A DNA stretch of 64,000 bases from Ancylobacter rudongensis (lineage in GTDB: Bacteria; Pseudomonadota; Alphaproteobacteria; Rhizobiales; Xanthobacteraceae). The stretch is taken from contig NZ_FMTP01000003.1 in assembly GCF_900100155.1 (NCBI RefSeq), positions 186,001-250,000 on the forward strand, given 5' to 3'. Below are positions 54,928 through 62,923 of the stretch, one piece after another (within the stretch, counting starts at the first letter, position 1; every line of letters begins with the position of its first letter). The translations under genes and the position numbers were made by a program. The notes under the pieces were generated by a model. It saw nothing but the letters and a program-made list of their open reading frames with translations, did not search any database and was not told the DNA's origin.

Positions 54928-56082
54928 ATGGCGCATATTTCGAGAAGGTCGGTCTTGCAGGGCATGGGAGCGGGCCTTGGCGCGCTCGCCGCCGCCGGTC
55001 CGCTGTTCAACGCCAACAAGGCGTTCGCGGCGCGCGAGAAGGAGCTGAACATCCTGTGCTGGGAGGGCTACAATTCCGCCCAGGTGCTGGACCCGTTCCG
55101 CTCGCAGACCGGGGCGACGGTGAAGGCGGAAAGCCTGACCAACGACCCCACCATGATCAACCGGCTGCGCGCCGGCGAGATCAACACCTGGGACCTGATC
55201 AACGTCAACAATCCCTGGGCACGCAAGGTGATGCTGCCCGAGAAGCTGATCAAGCCGCTGCCCAAGGCCGAGTTCGAGCCGTTCTTCGCCAAGATGATGC
55301 CGGAGTTCAAATGGCCCTATAAATGGGCGATGAGCGAAGATGGCTCCGAGCTGATCGGCATGGCCCAGCGCTTCGGGCCCTACAGCTTCGTGGTCAATAC
55401 CGACAAGATCTCCCGCAAGACCGCGGAAGACACCGGCTGGGACCTGTTCAACGACCCCGCGCTCGCCGGCAAATACGGCATTCTCGAATCCGACGACTGG
55501 AACGTCTTCAACATCTTCATCATCGCCGGCATCGACCCGTTCAAGGTGCACACGCCGGAGGAGTTCACCAAGTTCGAGGAGACCGCCAAGCGCGTCTTCA
55601 AGGGCGCCAAGCTGATCGGCGACATCGCCTCGATGAACCAGGCGCTGATCTCGGGCGAGATCGACCTGCACATGACCGGCGGCACCTATTCGGTTTCCCC
55701 CGCCCGCGCCGACGGCCACCCGAACCTGCGCGGCATCACCCCGCTCCGGGGCCCGCTGCCCGGCGGCAAGGGCGGCATCGCCTGGATCGAGATCACCTCG
55801 ACGGTGAACAACCCGAACCTGTCGCCGCTGGCGCTCGACTTCCTGAAATATGTGCAGGCGCCCGACGTCGCCCACACCGTGGCCTTCGCCGAGGGCACGT
55901 TCAACCCGGTGGCGCAGATGGGCAACAAGGCCTGCTTCGACCTGTTCACCAAGGACGAGCTGGACGCGATCCAGTGGGACAGCCTGCAGGAAGAGATGGA
56001 CCGCTCAGCCGAGTACGACATCGTTCCGGACTACGACAAGGCGCTCGACCTGATGAACGCCGCCAAGCGCCTGCGGGGGTGA
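54928..56082 (+). CDS. ABC importer periplasmic binding protein, PotD type
   Basis: This is 384 residues with a twin-arginine signal (ISRRSVLQGMG, then a hydrophobic stretch ending AFA at about 34). The mature sequence NILCWEGYNSAQVLDPFRSQ is typical of polyamine-type binding proteins. AGAGGGA precedes ATG 54928. It starts the importer operon potA-, potB- and potC-like genes, after which a regulator and two enzymes follow. Confidence 0.88.
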   Translation: MAHISRRSVLQGMGAGLGALAAAGPLFNANKAFAAREKELNILCWEGYNSAQVLDPFRSQTGATVKAESLTNDPTMINRLRAGEINTWDLINVNNPWARKVMLPEKLIKPLPKAEFEPFFAKMMPEFKWPYKWAMSEDGSELIGMAQRFGPYSFVVNTDKISRKTAEDTGWDLFNDPALAGKYGILESDDWNVFNIFIIAGIDPFKVHTPEEFTKFEETAKRVFKGAKLIGDIASMNQALISGEIDLHMTGGTYSVSPARADGHPNLRGITPLRGPLPGGKGGIAWIEITSTVNNPNLSPLALDFLKYVQAPDVAHTVAFAEGTFNPVAQMGNKACFDLFTKDELDAIQWDSLQEEMDRSAEYDIVPDYDKALDLMNAAKRLRG

Positions 56083-56106
56083 GGCGGAGAGGACCTGAGT
56101 CCGTCA

Positions 56107-56207
56107 CCTCATCCTGCCCTCATGGCCGGGCTTGACCCGGCCACCCAGGGGCGACGCCATGCGACGGCGGGAACATCTGGGTCCCCGGGCCAAGCCCGGG
56201 GATGAGG
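56107..56207. repeat. Palindromic repeat element between binding protein and ATPase genes
   Basis: Outer inverted ends CCTCATCC (56107-56114) and GGATGAGG (56200-56207) enclose hairpin GGCCGGG/CCCGGCC (56124-56142) and hairpin CCCCGGGC/GCCCGGGG (56183-56201). The compact, symmetrical build suggests a non-autonomous dispersed repeat. Confidence 0.7.
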
Positions 56208-56283
56208 GGCGGATCGGAACGATCGATATCCTCGGCCCACCATCGGCGGTGACCACCCGCCCCGGCCCATGACGGAAGACCTG

Positions 56284-57390
56284 ATGCTCCAGACCTCGCC
56301 GGCCGCCCCGCAGAGCGCCGAACTGCCGAAGCCGATCCTCCAGCTTGTCGGCATCCGCAAGACCTTCGGCGCCTTCACCGCGGTCGAGAACATCGATCTC
56401 GACGTGCGCGAGGGCGAATTCCTCACCATTGTCGGCCCTTCCGGCTCGGGCAAGACCACGCTTTTGCGCATGCTCGCCGGCATGGACACGCCGAGCGAGG
56501 GCAACATCACCCTGCACGGCCAGCTGATCAACGACGTGCCGCCCAACAAGCGGCCGACCTGCCTGGTGTTCCAGTCGCTCGCTTTGTTTCCGCACAAGAG
56601 CGTCGGCGAGAACATCGCCTTCCCGCTCAAGGTGAAGGGCGTCGACCCGGCCGCCCGCAAGGCGCGGGCGCTGGAGCTGATGCGGGTGGTGCGGCTGCCG
56701 GAAAGCTACTTCGACAAGAACGTGATGAAGTGCTCGGGCGGCGAGCGCCAGCGTGTCGCGCTCGCCCGGGCGCTGGCCTATGACCCCGAGGTGCTGTTCT
56801 TCGACGAGCCGCTCTCGGCCATCGACTACAAGCTGAAGAAGACGCTGGAAAAGGAGCTGAAGGACCTGCACCGGGAGACCGGCAAGACCTTCATCTACAT
56901 CACCCATTCGCTGGAGGAGGCGATGGTGATGTCGGACCGCATCGGCGTCATGCGCGCCGGGCGGATCGTGCAGATCGGCACGCCGGAAGAGATCTACGGC
57001 GCCCCGGTCGACCGCTTCGTCTGCGAATTCGTCGGCGAGGTGAACACGCTGAAGGTCACGCGCGGGCCGGACGGCGCCTGGCAGGGCGTCGACGTGCCCG
57101 GCACCTTCACCTTGGCGCCGCCCCGCAGCGGGGCCGATCTCAAGGAAGCCTTCGTGGTGGTGCGCCCCGAATTCATGCGCATTCTCGGGCCCGGCGAGAG
57201 CGCCGACAACCGGCTGGAGGGCGTCGTTTACAACGAATATTCGCTCGGCTCGCGCATCCAGTACCAGGTGCGGGTCGGGGCCAAGGTGATGCTGGTCGAG
57301 CTGTCGCGCGGGCGCGCTTTGCCCGCCAGCGCCGACCGCAAGGTGACGCTCGGCTGGGACGCCGCCGACGCCTTCACGCTGGAGAGCTGA
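56284..57390 (+). CDS. ABC importer ATPase, PotA type
   Basis: This is 368 residues with Walker A GPSGSGKTT, signature CSGGERQRV, Walker B VLFFDEPLSAIDYKL, YITHSLEEA for the switch region and a C-terminal TOBE domain. ATG 56284 is chosen because GGAAGA lies before it; ATG 56269 in the same frame has no ribosome binding site. It powers the PotBC-type permeases two bases downstream. Confidence 0.9.
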   Translation: MLQTSPAAPQSAELPKPILQLVGIRKTFGAFTAVENIDLDVREGEFLTIVGPSGSGKTTLLRMLAGMDTPSEGNITLHGQLINDVPPNKRPTCLVFQSLALFPHKSVGENIAFPLKVKGVDPAARKARALELMRVVRLPESYFDKNVMKCSGGERQRVALARALAYDPEVLFFDEPLSAIDYKLKKTLEKELKDLHRETGKTFIYITHSLEEAMVMSDRIGVMRAGRIVQIGTPEEIYGAPVDRFVCEFVGEVNTLKVTRGPDGAWQGVDVPGTFTLAPPRSGADLKEAFVVVRPEFMRILGPGESADNRLEGVVYNEYSLGSRIQYQVRVGAKVMLVELSRGRALPASADRKVTLGWDAADAFTLES

Positions 57391-57392
57391 GC

Positions 57393-58310
57393 ATGGCCGA
57401 CCTCGCCATTGCCCCCGCGCGGGAGGCCGCCCCGGAAAGCACCGCGCAGCTGCGCCACGCCCGGATGCTCTCGGTCGGCGCGCGCTGCGCGCTCCCCGTC
57501 GCGCTGCTGCTCGGCATCGGATTCTTGGCCCCGCTGGTGGCGATCTTCGGCTATGCCTTCGCCACGCCGCGCAGCTTCGACGTCTTCACCAGCTTCACCC
57601 TGGCCAATTTCGCCACCCTGTTCGACACCACCAACACGGTGTGGCTGTCCTTCTTCTGGTCCTGCGGCCTGGCGCTGCTCACGGTGGCGATCCTGGCCGT
57701 GATCGCCTACCCCATCGCCTATGGGCTGAACCTCGTCTTCGGCCGCTGGTCGGCGCTGATCAGCGTGTTCTTCGTGTTCCCGCTCTTCGTCTCGGAGAAT
57801 GTGCGGCTCTATGGCTGGGTGCTCTTCTTCATCAAGAACGGCGTGCTCGACGGCACGCTGAAATGGCTTGGCCTCTCCGGCGGGCCGGAGGTGCTGTACA
57901 CGCCCGGCATCACCCTGTTCGGCATGGTCTACACCTACCTGCCCTTCATGCTGTTTCCGATGACGCTGGGCCTCGCCCTCGTGCCGCGCGACCTCGTGGA
58001 CGCGGCGCGCGACCTCGGCGCCGGGCGGCTGTTCATCTGGCGCGAGATCGAACTGCCGCTGGCCATGCCGGGAATCCTCATCGGCATGCTGCTCACCTTC
58101 GTGCTCGCCATCGGCGCCACGGCGGAGGCGAAGATCCTTGGCGGCCAGTCGATCATCGTCATCTCGCACGATATCGAGATCGCCTTCACCTATTCGCAGA
58201 ACTGGCCGCTGGGCTCGGCGCTGGCGGTGCTGGTCACCTTCTTCATCGGCGCACTCACCTTGTTCGCCCTGTCGAAGCTGGACCTCGACCGCATGCTGGG
58301 GAGGCGCTGA
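57393..58310 (+). CDS. ABC importer permease, PotB type
   Basis: This is 305 residues with six helices after a 30-residue cytoplasmic start and the EAA loop DLVDAARDLGAGRLFIWREI at about 199-218. GGAGAG precedes ATG 57393. It pairs with the PotC-type permease. Confidence 0.9.
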   Translation: MADLAIAPAREAAPESTAQLRHARMLSVGARCALPVALLLGIGFLAPLVAIFGYAFATPRSFDVFTSFTLANFATLFDTTNTVWLSFFWSCGLALLTVAILAVIAYPIAYGLNLVFGRWSALISVFFVFPLFVSENVRLYGWVLFFIKNGVLDGTLKWLGLSGGPEVLYTPGITLFGMVYTYLPFMLFPMTLGLALVPRDLVDAARDLGAGRLFIWREIELPLAMPGILIGMLLTFVLAIGATAEAKILGGQSIIVISHDIEIAFTYSQNWPLGSALAVLVTFFIGALTLFALSKLDLDRMLGRR

Positions 58311-58313
58311 GCC

Positions 58314-59108
58314 ATGGGCCACAGGCGCACCAATGCCGCCATCTGGACCTGGACGCTGTTTGTCCTCGTCGCGATCTACCTGCCCATTGTCTGCGGGGCG
58401 CTGGCGAGCTTCAACAAGAGCCGGTATTTCGGCTTCCCGATCAAGACCTACTCGACCGAATGGTGGCAGAAGACGCTGGATTCGATCGAGATCGGCATGA
58501 TCGTCAAGACCTCGATCTCGATCGCGCTCCTGGTGACGGTGTTCTCCGTCGTCATCGCCACTTTCGGCGCGCTCGCCTTCGCCCGCTATGAGTGGAAGGG
58601 GCGCAGGTTCTACCAGAAGCTGATCCTGCTGCCGATCTTCTTTCCCCAGCCGGTGCTGGGGCTGGCCATGCTGCTCGGCTTCAACGCGGTGGGCATCCAG
58701 ACCAGCTGGATGACGGCGGTGTTCGCCCACATGATCTGGATCGTGCCCGTGGTGACGCTGGTCATCGCCATCCAGGTCTATGGCTTCGACCCCTCGCTGG
58801 AGGAGGCCGCCTATGATCTCGGCTGCTCGCGCACGCAGGTTTTCCGCGAGGTGACGCTGCCGCTGCTGTGGCCGGGCATCTGGTCCGGCATGCTGTTCGC
58901 GTTCCTGCTGTCCTGGAGCAATTTTCCGCTCTCGCTCTACACGACAGGGGCCGACTCGACGATTCCCGAATGGCTCTACGCCAAGATGGTCGCCGGCTAC
59001 ACGCCGATGGTGCCGGCGCTCGGCACCATGGCGACGCTGGGCGCGGCGGGCCTGCTGCTGGCCGGCGGGCTGATCGGCCTCCTGCTGCGGCGGCGGGCGG
59101 CGGCATGA
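58314..59108 (+). CDS. ABC importer permease, PotC type
   Basis: This is 264 residues with six helices and the EAA loop SLEEAAYDLGCSRTQVFREV at about 162-181. It begins four bases after the PotB gene and its stop overlaps the regulator start (ATGA). Confidence 0.9.
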   Translation: MGHRRTNAAIWTWTLFVLVAIYLPIVCGALASFNKSRYFGFPIKTYSTEWWQKTLDSIEIGMIVKTSISIALLVTVFSVVIATFGALAFARYEWKGRRFYQKLILLPIFFPQPVLGLAMLLGFNAVGIQTSWMTAVFAHMIWIVPVVTLVIAIQVYGFDPSLEEAAYDLGCSRTQVFREVTLPLLWPGIWSGMLFAFLLSWSNFPLSLYTTGADSTIPEWLYAKMVAGYTPMVPALGTMATLGAAGLLLAGGLIGLLLRRRAAA

Positions 59109-59914
59109 GCCGGGCCGACCCCCTCGCACGGGCCGAGCGCCGCCCGCCCCGGCTCGACAAGGCCGCCCGGCAGGCGCGCATCCTCGCCGAAATGCGCGCC
59201 TCGGCGACGCTGCGCGTCGGCGACCTCGCCACCGAGCTGAACGTCTCGACCGAGACGATCCGGCGCGACCTGTTCGAGCTGGGCGAAAAGGGCCTGATCA
59301 ACCGCACCTATGGCGGCGCGGTGCGCCCCTTCGCTTCCGAGCCCTCCGTCACCGAGCGGCACGGGCTGATGGTGGCGGAGCGCGAGGCGATCGCCGCCGC
59401 CACCGTGCAGCTGATCAAGCCGAAGGAGGTGATCGCCATCGGCGCCGGCGCCACCACCACCCATGTCGCCCGCCGCATGGCCGCCGCCTGCCGCGACCTG
59501 ACCGTCATCACCCATTCCTTCTCGGTGGCGACGGTGGTGTCCGCCAACCCGACCATCGACGTCATCATGTGCCCCGGCCGCTACAATGCCCGCGAGGGGA
59601 TGATGGTGGGGGTGGAGACCGGCGAGTTCCTGCAGAACTACAATGTGAACCGCGCCATTCTCGGCATTTCAGGCCTCACCACCGATGGCCTCGCCGATGC
59701 CGAGCCGGACGCCGCCTTCGTCTACCGGGCGATGATGAACCGGGCGGCGCAGACCATCATCGTCTCCGACCACCAGAAATTCGACGTGCCCTCGCTCGCC
59801 ATCTGGGCCCGCATTCCCGACATCCAGCACCTGGTCACCGACCGGGCCCCCGAGGGCGCGGTGGCGCGCGCTCTCGGCCGGGCACGGGTCGAGATTACCG
59901 TTGCCGAGACGTGA
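59105..59914 (+). CDS. DeoR-family regulator of the importer operon
   Basis: This is 269 residues. The N-terminal HTH has LATELNVSTETIRRDLFELG at about 40-59 and RTYGGAV, followed by the sugar-phosphate-isomerase-like sensor domain (IAIGAGATTTHVARRM, SDHQKFDV). DeoR proteins usually sense a phosphorylated intermediate, here perhaps the product of the APH-fold kinase encoded next. ATG 59105 overlaps the permease stop. Confidence 0.9.
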   Translation: MSRADPLARAERRPPRLDKAARQARILAEMRASATLRVGDLATELNVSTETIRRDLFELGEKGLINRTYGGAVRPFASEPSVTERHGLMVAEREAIAAATVQLIKPKEVIAIGAGATTTHVARRMAAACRDLTVITHSFSVATVVSANPTIDVIMCPGRYNAREGMMVGVETGEFLQNYNVNRAILGISGLTTDGLADAEPDAAFVYRAMMNRAAQTIIVSDHQKFDVPSLAIWARIPDIQHLVTDRAPEGAVARALGRARVEITVAET

Positions 59915-59917
59915 GCC

Positions 59918-60952
59918 ATGACCCAGCCGATCTATGACGACGCCTTCCTGTCCCGCATCGAAGACGCGCTGCGCGCCGCCCTGCCGCGCTGGGGGCTTTC
60001 GGGCGAGAGCGACCTGCGGCTGCTCACCATTTCCGAGAACGCCACCTTCCGCGCCCATGACCCGGCCACGCGGCGCGACGTGGTGTTCCGCGTCCACCGG
60101 CCGGGCTATCACAGCCGCGACGAGATCGACTCCGAGCTCGCCTGGCTGACCGCGCTCGGCCGCGAGGAGGTGGTGGCGACGCTGACGCCGGTACCGCAAA
60201 CCGATGGCGGCCTGATCGCCGAGCTCGACGAGGGCGGCACGCTGCGGCACGCGGTGGCGTTCGAGCTGGTGGCGGGGCGCGAGCCGGCGGAGGGCGACGA
60301 CCTCGCCCGCTGGTACCGCGAGCTCGGCGCCATCAATGCCCGCCTGCACCTGCATGCGCGGGGCTGGCAGCGCCCGGCGGGCTTCACCCGCAAGCGCTGG
60401 GACTATGACGCCATGCTGGGCGAGGTGAAGCTGTGGGGCGACTGGCGCGCGGCGCTCGGCCTCACCCGCGAGGGCCGTGCCGTGCTGGAGCGCACCGCCA
60501 CGGTGCTGCGCGCCCTGCTGGACGCGTACGGCACCGGCGAGGACCGCTTCGGCCTCGTCCATGCCGATATGCGCCTCGCCAATCTGCTGGTCGAGGGCGA
60601 CACGCTGTCGGTGATCGATTTCGACGATTGCGGCTTCAGCTGGTATCTCTACGACTTCGCCTCCGCCATCAGCTTCAGCGAGCACGAGCCCTATATCCCG
60701 ACGCTGCAGGCGGCGTGGATCGAGGGCTACCGCACCGTCGCGCCGCTCGCCGATGAAGACTGCGCGATGCTGCCGGTGTTCATCATGCTGCGCCGGCTGC
60801 TGCTCACCGCCTGGATCGCCTCGCATGCCGAGACCCCCACCGCACAGGCGCTGGGCGAGGGCTACACCCATGGCACGGTCGATCTCGCCCGCGCCTTTCT
60901 CGCGACCTATGACGCGCCGGCAATGGCCGCAGCCGGGAGGGTGGCCTCGTGA
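59918..60952 (+). CDS. APH-fold phosphotransferase (amino-alcohol/homoserine-kinase-like)
   Basis: This is 344 residues of the aminoglycoside phosphotransferase/choline kinase fold: ISENATFRAHD and VFRVHRPGYHS in the nucleotide lobe, and the catalytic segment GLVHADMRLANLLV with metal-binding VIDFDDCGFSWYLYD. Such kinases phosphorylate small hydroxyl compounds. It overlaps a class III PLP enzyme; in hydroxylysine and ethanolamine breakdown a kinase of this type and a PLP phospho-lyase work in sequence. The amino-alcohol substrate is inferred from that pairing. Confidence 0.82.
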   Translation: MTQPIYDDAFLSRIEDALRAALPRWGLSGESDLRLLTISENATFRAHDPATRRDVVFRVHRPGYHSRDEIDSELAWLTALGREEVVATLTPVPQTDGGLIAELDEGGTLRHAVAFELVAGREPAEGDDLARWYRELGAINARLHLHARGWQRPAGFTRKRWDYDAMLGEVKLWGDWRAALGLTREGRAVLERTATVLRALLDAYGTGEDRFGLVHADMRLANLLVEGDTLSVIDFDDCGFSWYLYDFASAISFSEHEPYIPTLQAAWIEGYRTVAPLADEDCAMLPVFIMLRRLLLTAWIASHAETPTAQALGEGYTHGTVDLARAFLATYDAPAMAAAGRVAS

Positions 60953-62274
60953 AGAGCCTTCAGAAGACCGAGGAACTGCAGATCCTGGCGCTCAACGCCT
61001 TTTCCGGCGCCACCGGCCCGATGGCGCCGGATGTTGCGGCGCTGGTGGAGCGGCGGCGGCGCAGCTTCGGAGCCGCCTCGGTGCTGTTCTATGACGAGCC
61101 GCTGCGCATCGTGCGGGCGGAAGGCGCCACCATCCACGCCTCCGACGGGCGGGCCTATCTCGATTTCTACAACAATGTCCCGACCGTCGGCCATTGCCAC
61201 CCCAAGGTGGTGGAGGCGGTGCGGGCGCAGCTCGGCACCTTCAACACCCATTCGCGCTATCTGTTCGACGTGGCGCATGACTACGCCGAAAAGCTGCTCG
61301 CCACCTTCCCGGCCGAGCTGAGCAATGTGGTGCTCGCCTGCACGGGGAGCGAGAGCAACGACCTCGCTCTGCGGCTCGCCCGCAAGGTGAGCGGCAAAGC
61401 GGGCATCATCGTCACCCGCGCCGCCTATCACGGCAACACCGCCACCGTCACCGAGGTCTCGCCCTCCTCCTACAAGACCGGCGCGCCGCCGCGCCATGTC
61501 CGCACCGTGCCCCCGCCCGACCCGGCGCTGTTCGGCAATGACGTGGCGCAGGGCTTCGCCGATGCGGTGAAGGCCGAGATCGCGGCGCTGGAGGCGGACG
61601 GCATCGGCTTCGCCGGGCTGCTGGTCGACACCATCTTCTCCTCCGATGGCGTCTATGCCGACCCGCCGGGCTTCCTGAAGACGGCGGTGGAGGTGACACG
61701 CGCGGCTGGCGGGCTGTTCATCGCCGACGAGGTGCAGCCGGGATTCGGGCGCACCGGCGAGGGCATGTGGGGCTTTTCCCGCCATGGCGTGGTGCCTGAC
61801 ATCGTCACCATGGGCAAGCCGATGGGCAATGGCTACCCGATGGCCGGCCTCGTCACCCGGCCCGATATCCTTGACACCTTCTGCGCCGATGTCGGCTATT
61901 TCAACACCTTCGCCGGCAGCCCGGCGGCCTGCGCAGCCGGGCTCGCCGTGCTGGAGGCGATCGAGGAAGACGGCCTCATCGCCAATGCCGCCCGCGTCGG
62001 CCGGCATCTCACCGCGCGGCTGAAGCGGCTGCAGGCGCGGGCGCCGATCACCGCCGTGCGCGGGGCCGGGCTTTATCTCGGCGTGGAGTTCGGCACCGAG
62101 AAGGGCCCGGCGCCTGACATCGCCAAGGGGCTGATCAACGGGCTGCGCGACCACGGCATCCTCATCGGCGCCGCCGGCCGCTATGGCAATGTGCTGAAGA
62201 TCCGCCCGCCGCTTTGCGTGACCACGGCGGATGCGGATGTGCTGGTCGACGCGCTGGAGGAACTGCTGGCCTGA
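60949..62274 (+). CDS. Class III PLP enzyme (aminotransferase or phospho-lyase)
   Basis: This is 441 residues with LDFYNNVPTVGHCHPKVVEA, ACTGSESNDLALRLAR (phosphate cup), FIADEVQPGFGRTG and the PLP lysine in DIVTMGKPMGNGYPMAG. The NNV..VGHCHP pattern is like the AGXT2L (ethanolamine-phosphate/phosphohydroxylysine phospho-lyase) branch. The start is GTG 60949, overlapping the kinase stop (GTGA) with GGGAGG upstream. It probably removes phosphate and ammonia from the kinase product, or transaminates it. Confidence 0.85.
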   Translation: MKSLQKTEELQILALNAFSGATGPMAPDVAALVERRRRSFGAASVLFYDEPLRIVRAEGATIHASDGRAYLDFYNNVPTVGHCHPKVVEAVRAQLGTFNTHSRYLFDVAHDYAEKLLATFPAELSNVVLACTGSESNDLALRLARKVSGKAGIIVTRAAYHGNTATVTEVSPSSYKTGAPPRHVRTVPPPDPALFGNDVAQGFADAVKAEIAALEADGIGFAGLLVDTIFSSDGVYADPPGFLKTAVEVTRAAGGLFIADEVQPGFGRTGEGMWGFSRHGVVPDIVTMGKPMGNGYPMAGLVTRPDILDTFCADVGYFNTFAGSPAACAAGLAVLEAIEEDGLIANAARVGRHLTARLKRLQARAPITAVRGAGLYLGVEFGTEKGPAPDIAKGLINGLRDHGILIGAAGRYGNVLKIRPPLCVTTADADVLVDALEELLA

Positions 62275-62284
62275 GACGGCCGGA

Positions 62285-62923
62285 TCAGCCGAACAGCGCC
62301 AGCAGGTTTTCCAGCCGGTCGATCTCCAGGTCGACCGCCTCGAAACCGCCGCCGGTGGGGGTGTAGCCCACCACGAACAGCCCCGCCGCGCGGGCGGAGA
62401 GCGCGCCGGAGCGGCTGTCCTCGACCGCGACCACGCTTTCCGGCGGCAGGCCGAGCCGGGTGCAGGCGCGGCGATAGGGCTCGGGATCGGGCTTGCCGGC
62501 CGCCACATCGTCGAGGCTGAGCGAGAAGGAGAGCGCGTCGGCAATGCCGAGCGCGGCGATGTTGGCGTCCACCACCGAGCGGCTGGAATTGGAGACGCAG
62601 GCCTGCGTGACGCCGAGCTTCGCCAGCGCCCGGATGGTGGCGACGGCGCCGGGCAGGGCGATCAGGCTGTCGCGGTTGTCGACATAATGGGCATTGATCC
62701 GCGCCGCCCATTCGGCTTCGGCGACGGCGGCGGGCAGGCGCGGCGATACCTGTTTCCACACATCGCCCATATGGATGCCGCGAAAAGCCTGGTCCGGCAG
62801 ATCGGAAAGATCCGCGCCGAGCGCCCGGCAGGCGGCCACCAGCGCGCGATGGTGCAGCGGCTCGCTGTCGATCAGCGTGCCGTCAATGTCCCAGGCGACC
62901 GCCTTCAGCGCCGGGCGGCTCAT
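62285..62923 (-). CDS. HAD-superfamily phosphatase
   Basis: This is 212 residues with the HAD motifs DIDGTLIDSEPLHH (nucleophile Asp), SNSSRSVVDA, the lysine of GKPDPEPYRRAC and VEDSRSGALSARAAG. It resembles beta-phosphoglucomutase/sugar phosphatase types. ATG 62923 overlaps the stop of the FGGY kinase gene (ATGA). It may remove excess sugar phosphate made by that kinase. Confidence 0.87.
   Translation of the reverse strand: MSRPALKAVAWDIDGTLIDSEPLHHRALVAACRALGADLSDLPDQAFRGIHMGDVWKQVSPRLPAAVAEAEWAARINAHYVDNRDSLIALPGAVATIRALAKLGVTQACVSNSSRSVVDANIAALGIADALSFSLSLDDVAAGKPDPEPYRRACTRLGLPPESVVAVEDSRSGALSARAAGLFVVGYTPTGGGFEAVDLEIDRLENLLALFG

Noticed and set aside
57228-59129. A 633-codon open frame on the minus strand opposite the PotB/PotC permease genes
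   Set aside because: It is antisense to clearly recognised permeases, is rich in His, Gln, Arg and Glu without domain motifs, and is the usual third-position GC shadow of high-GC genes. The same applies to long frames opposite the dehydratase (43573-45453), the PqqD-HprK gene (4748-6118) and the class III PLP enzyme (60907-62544).
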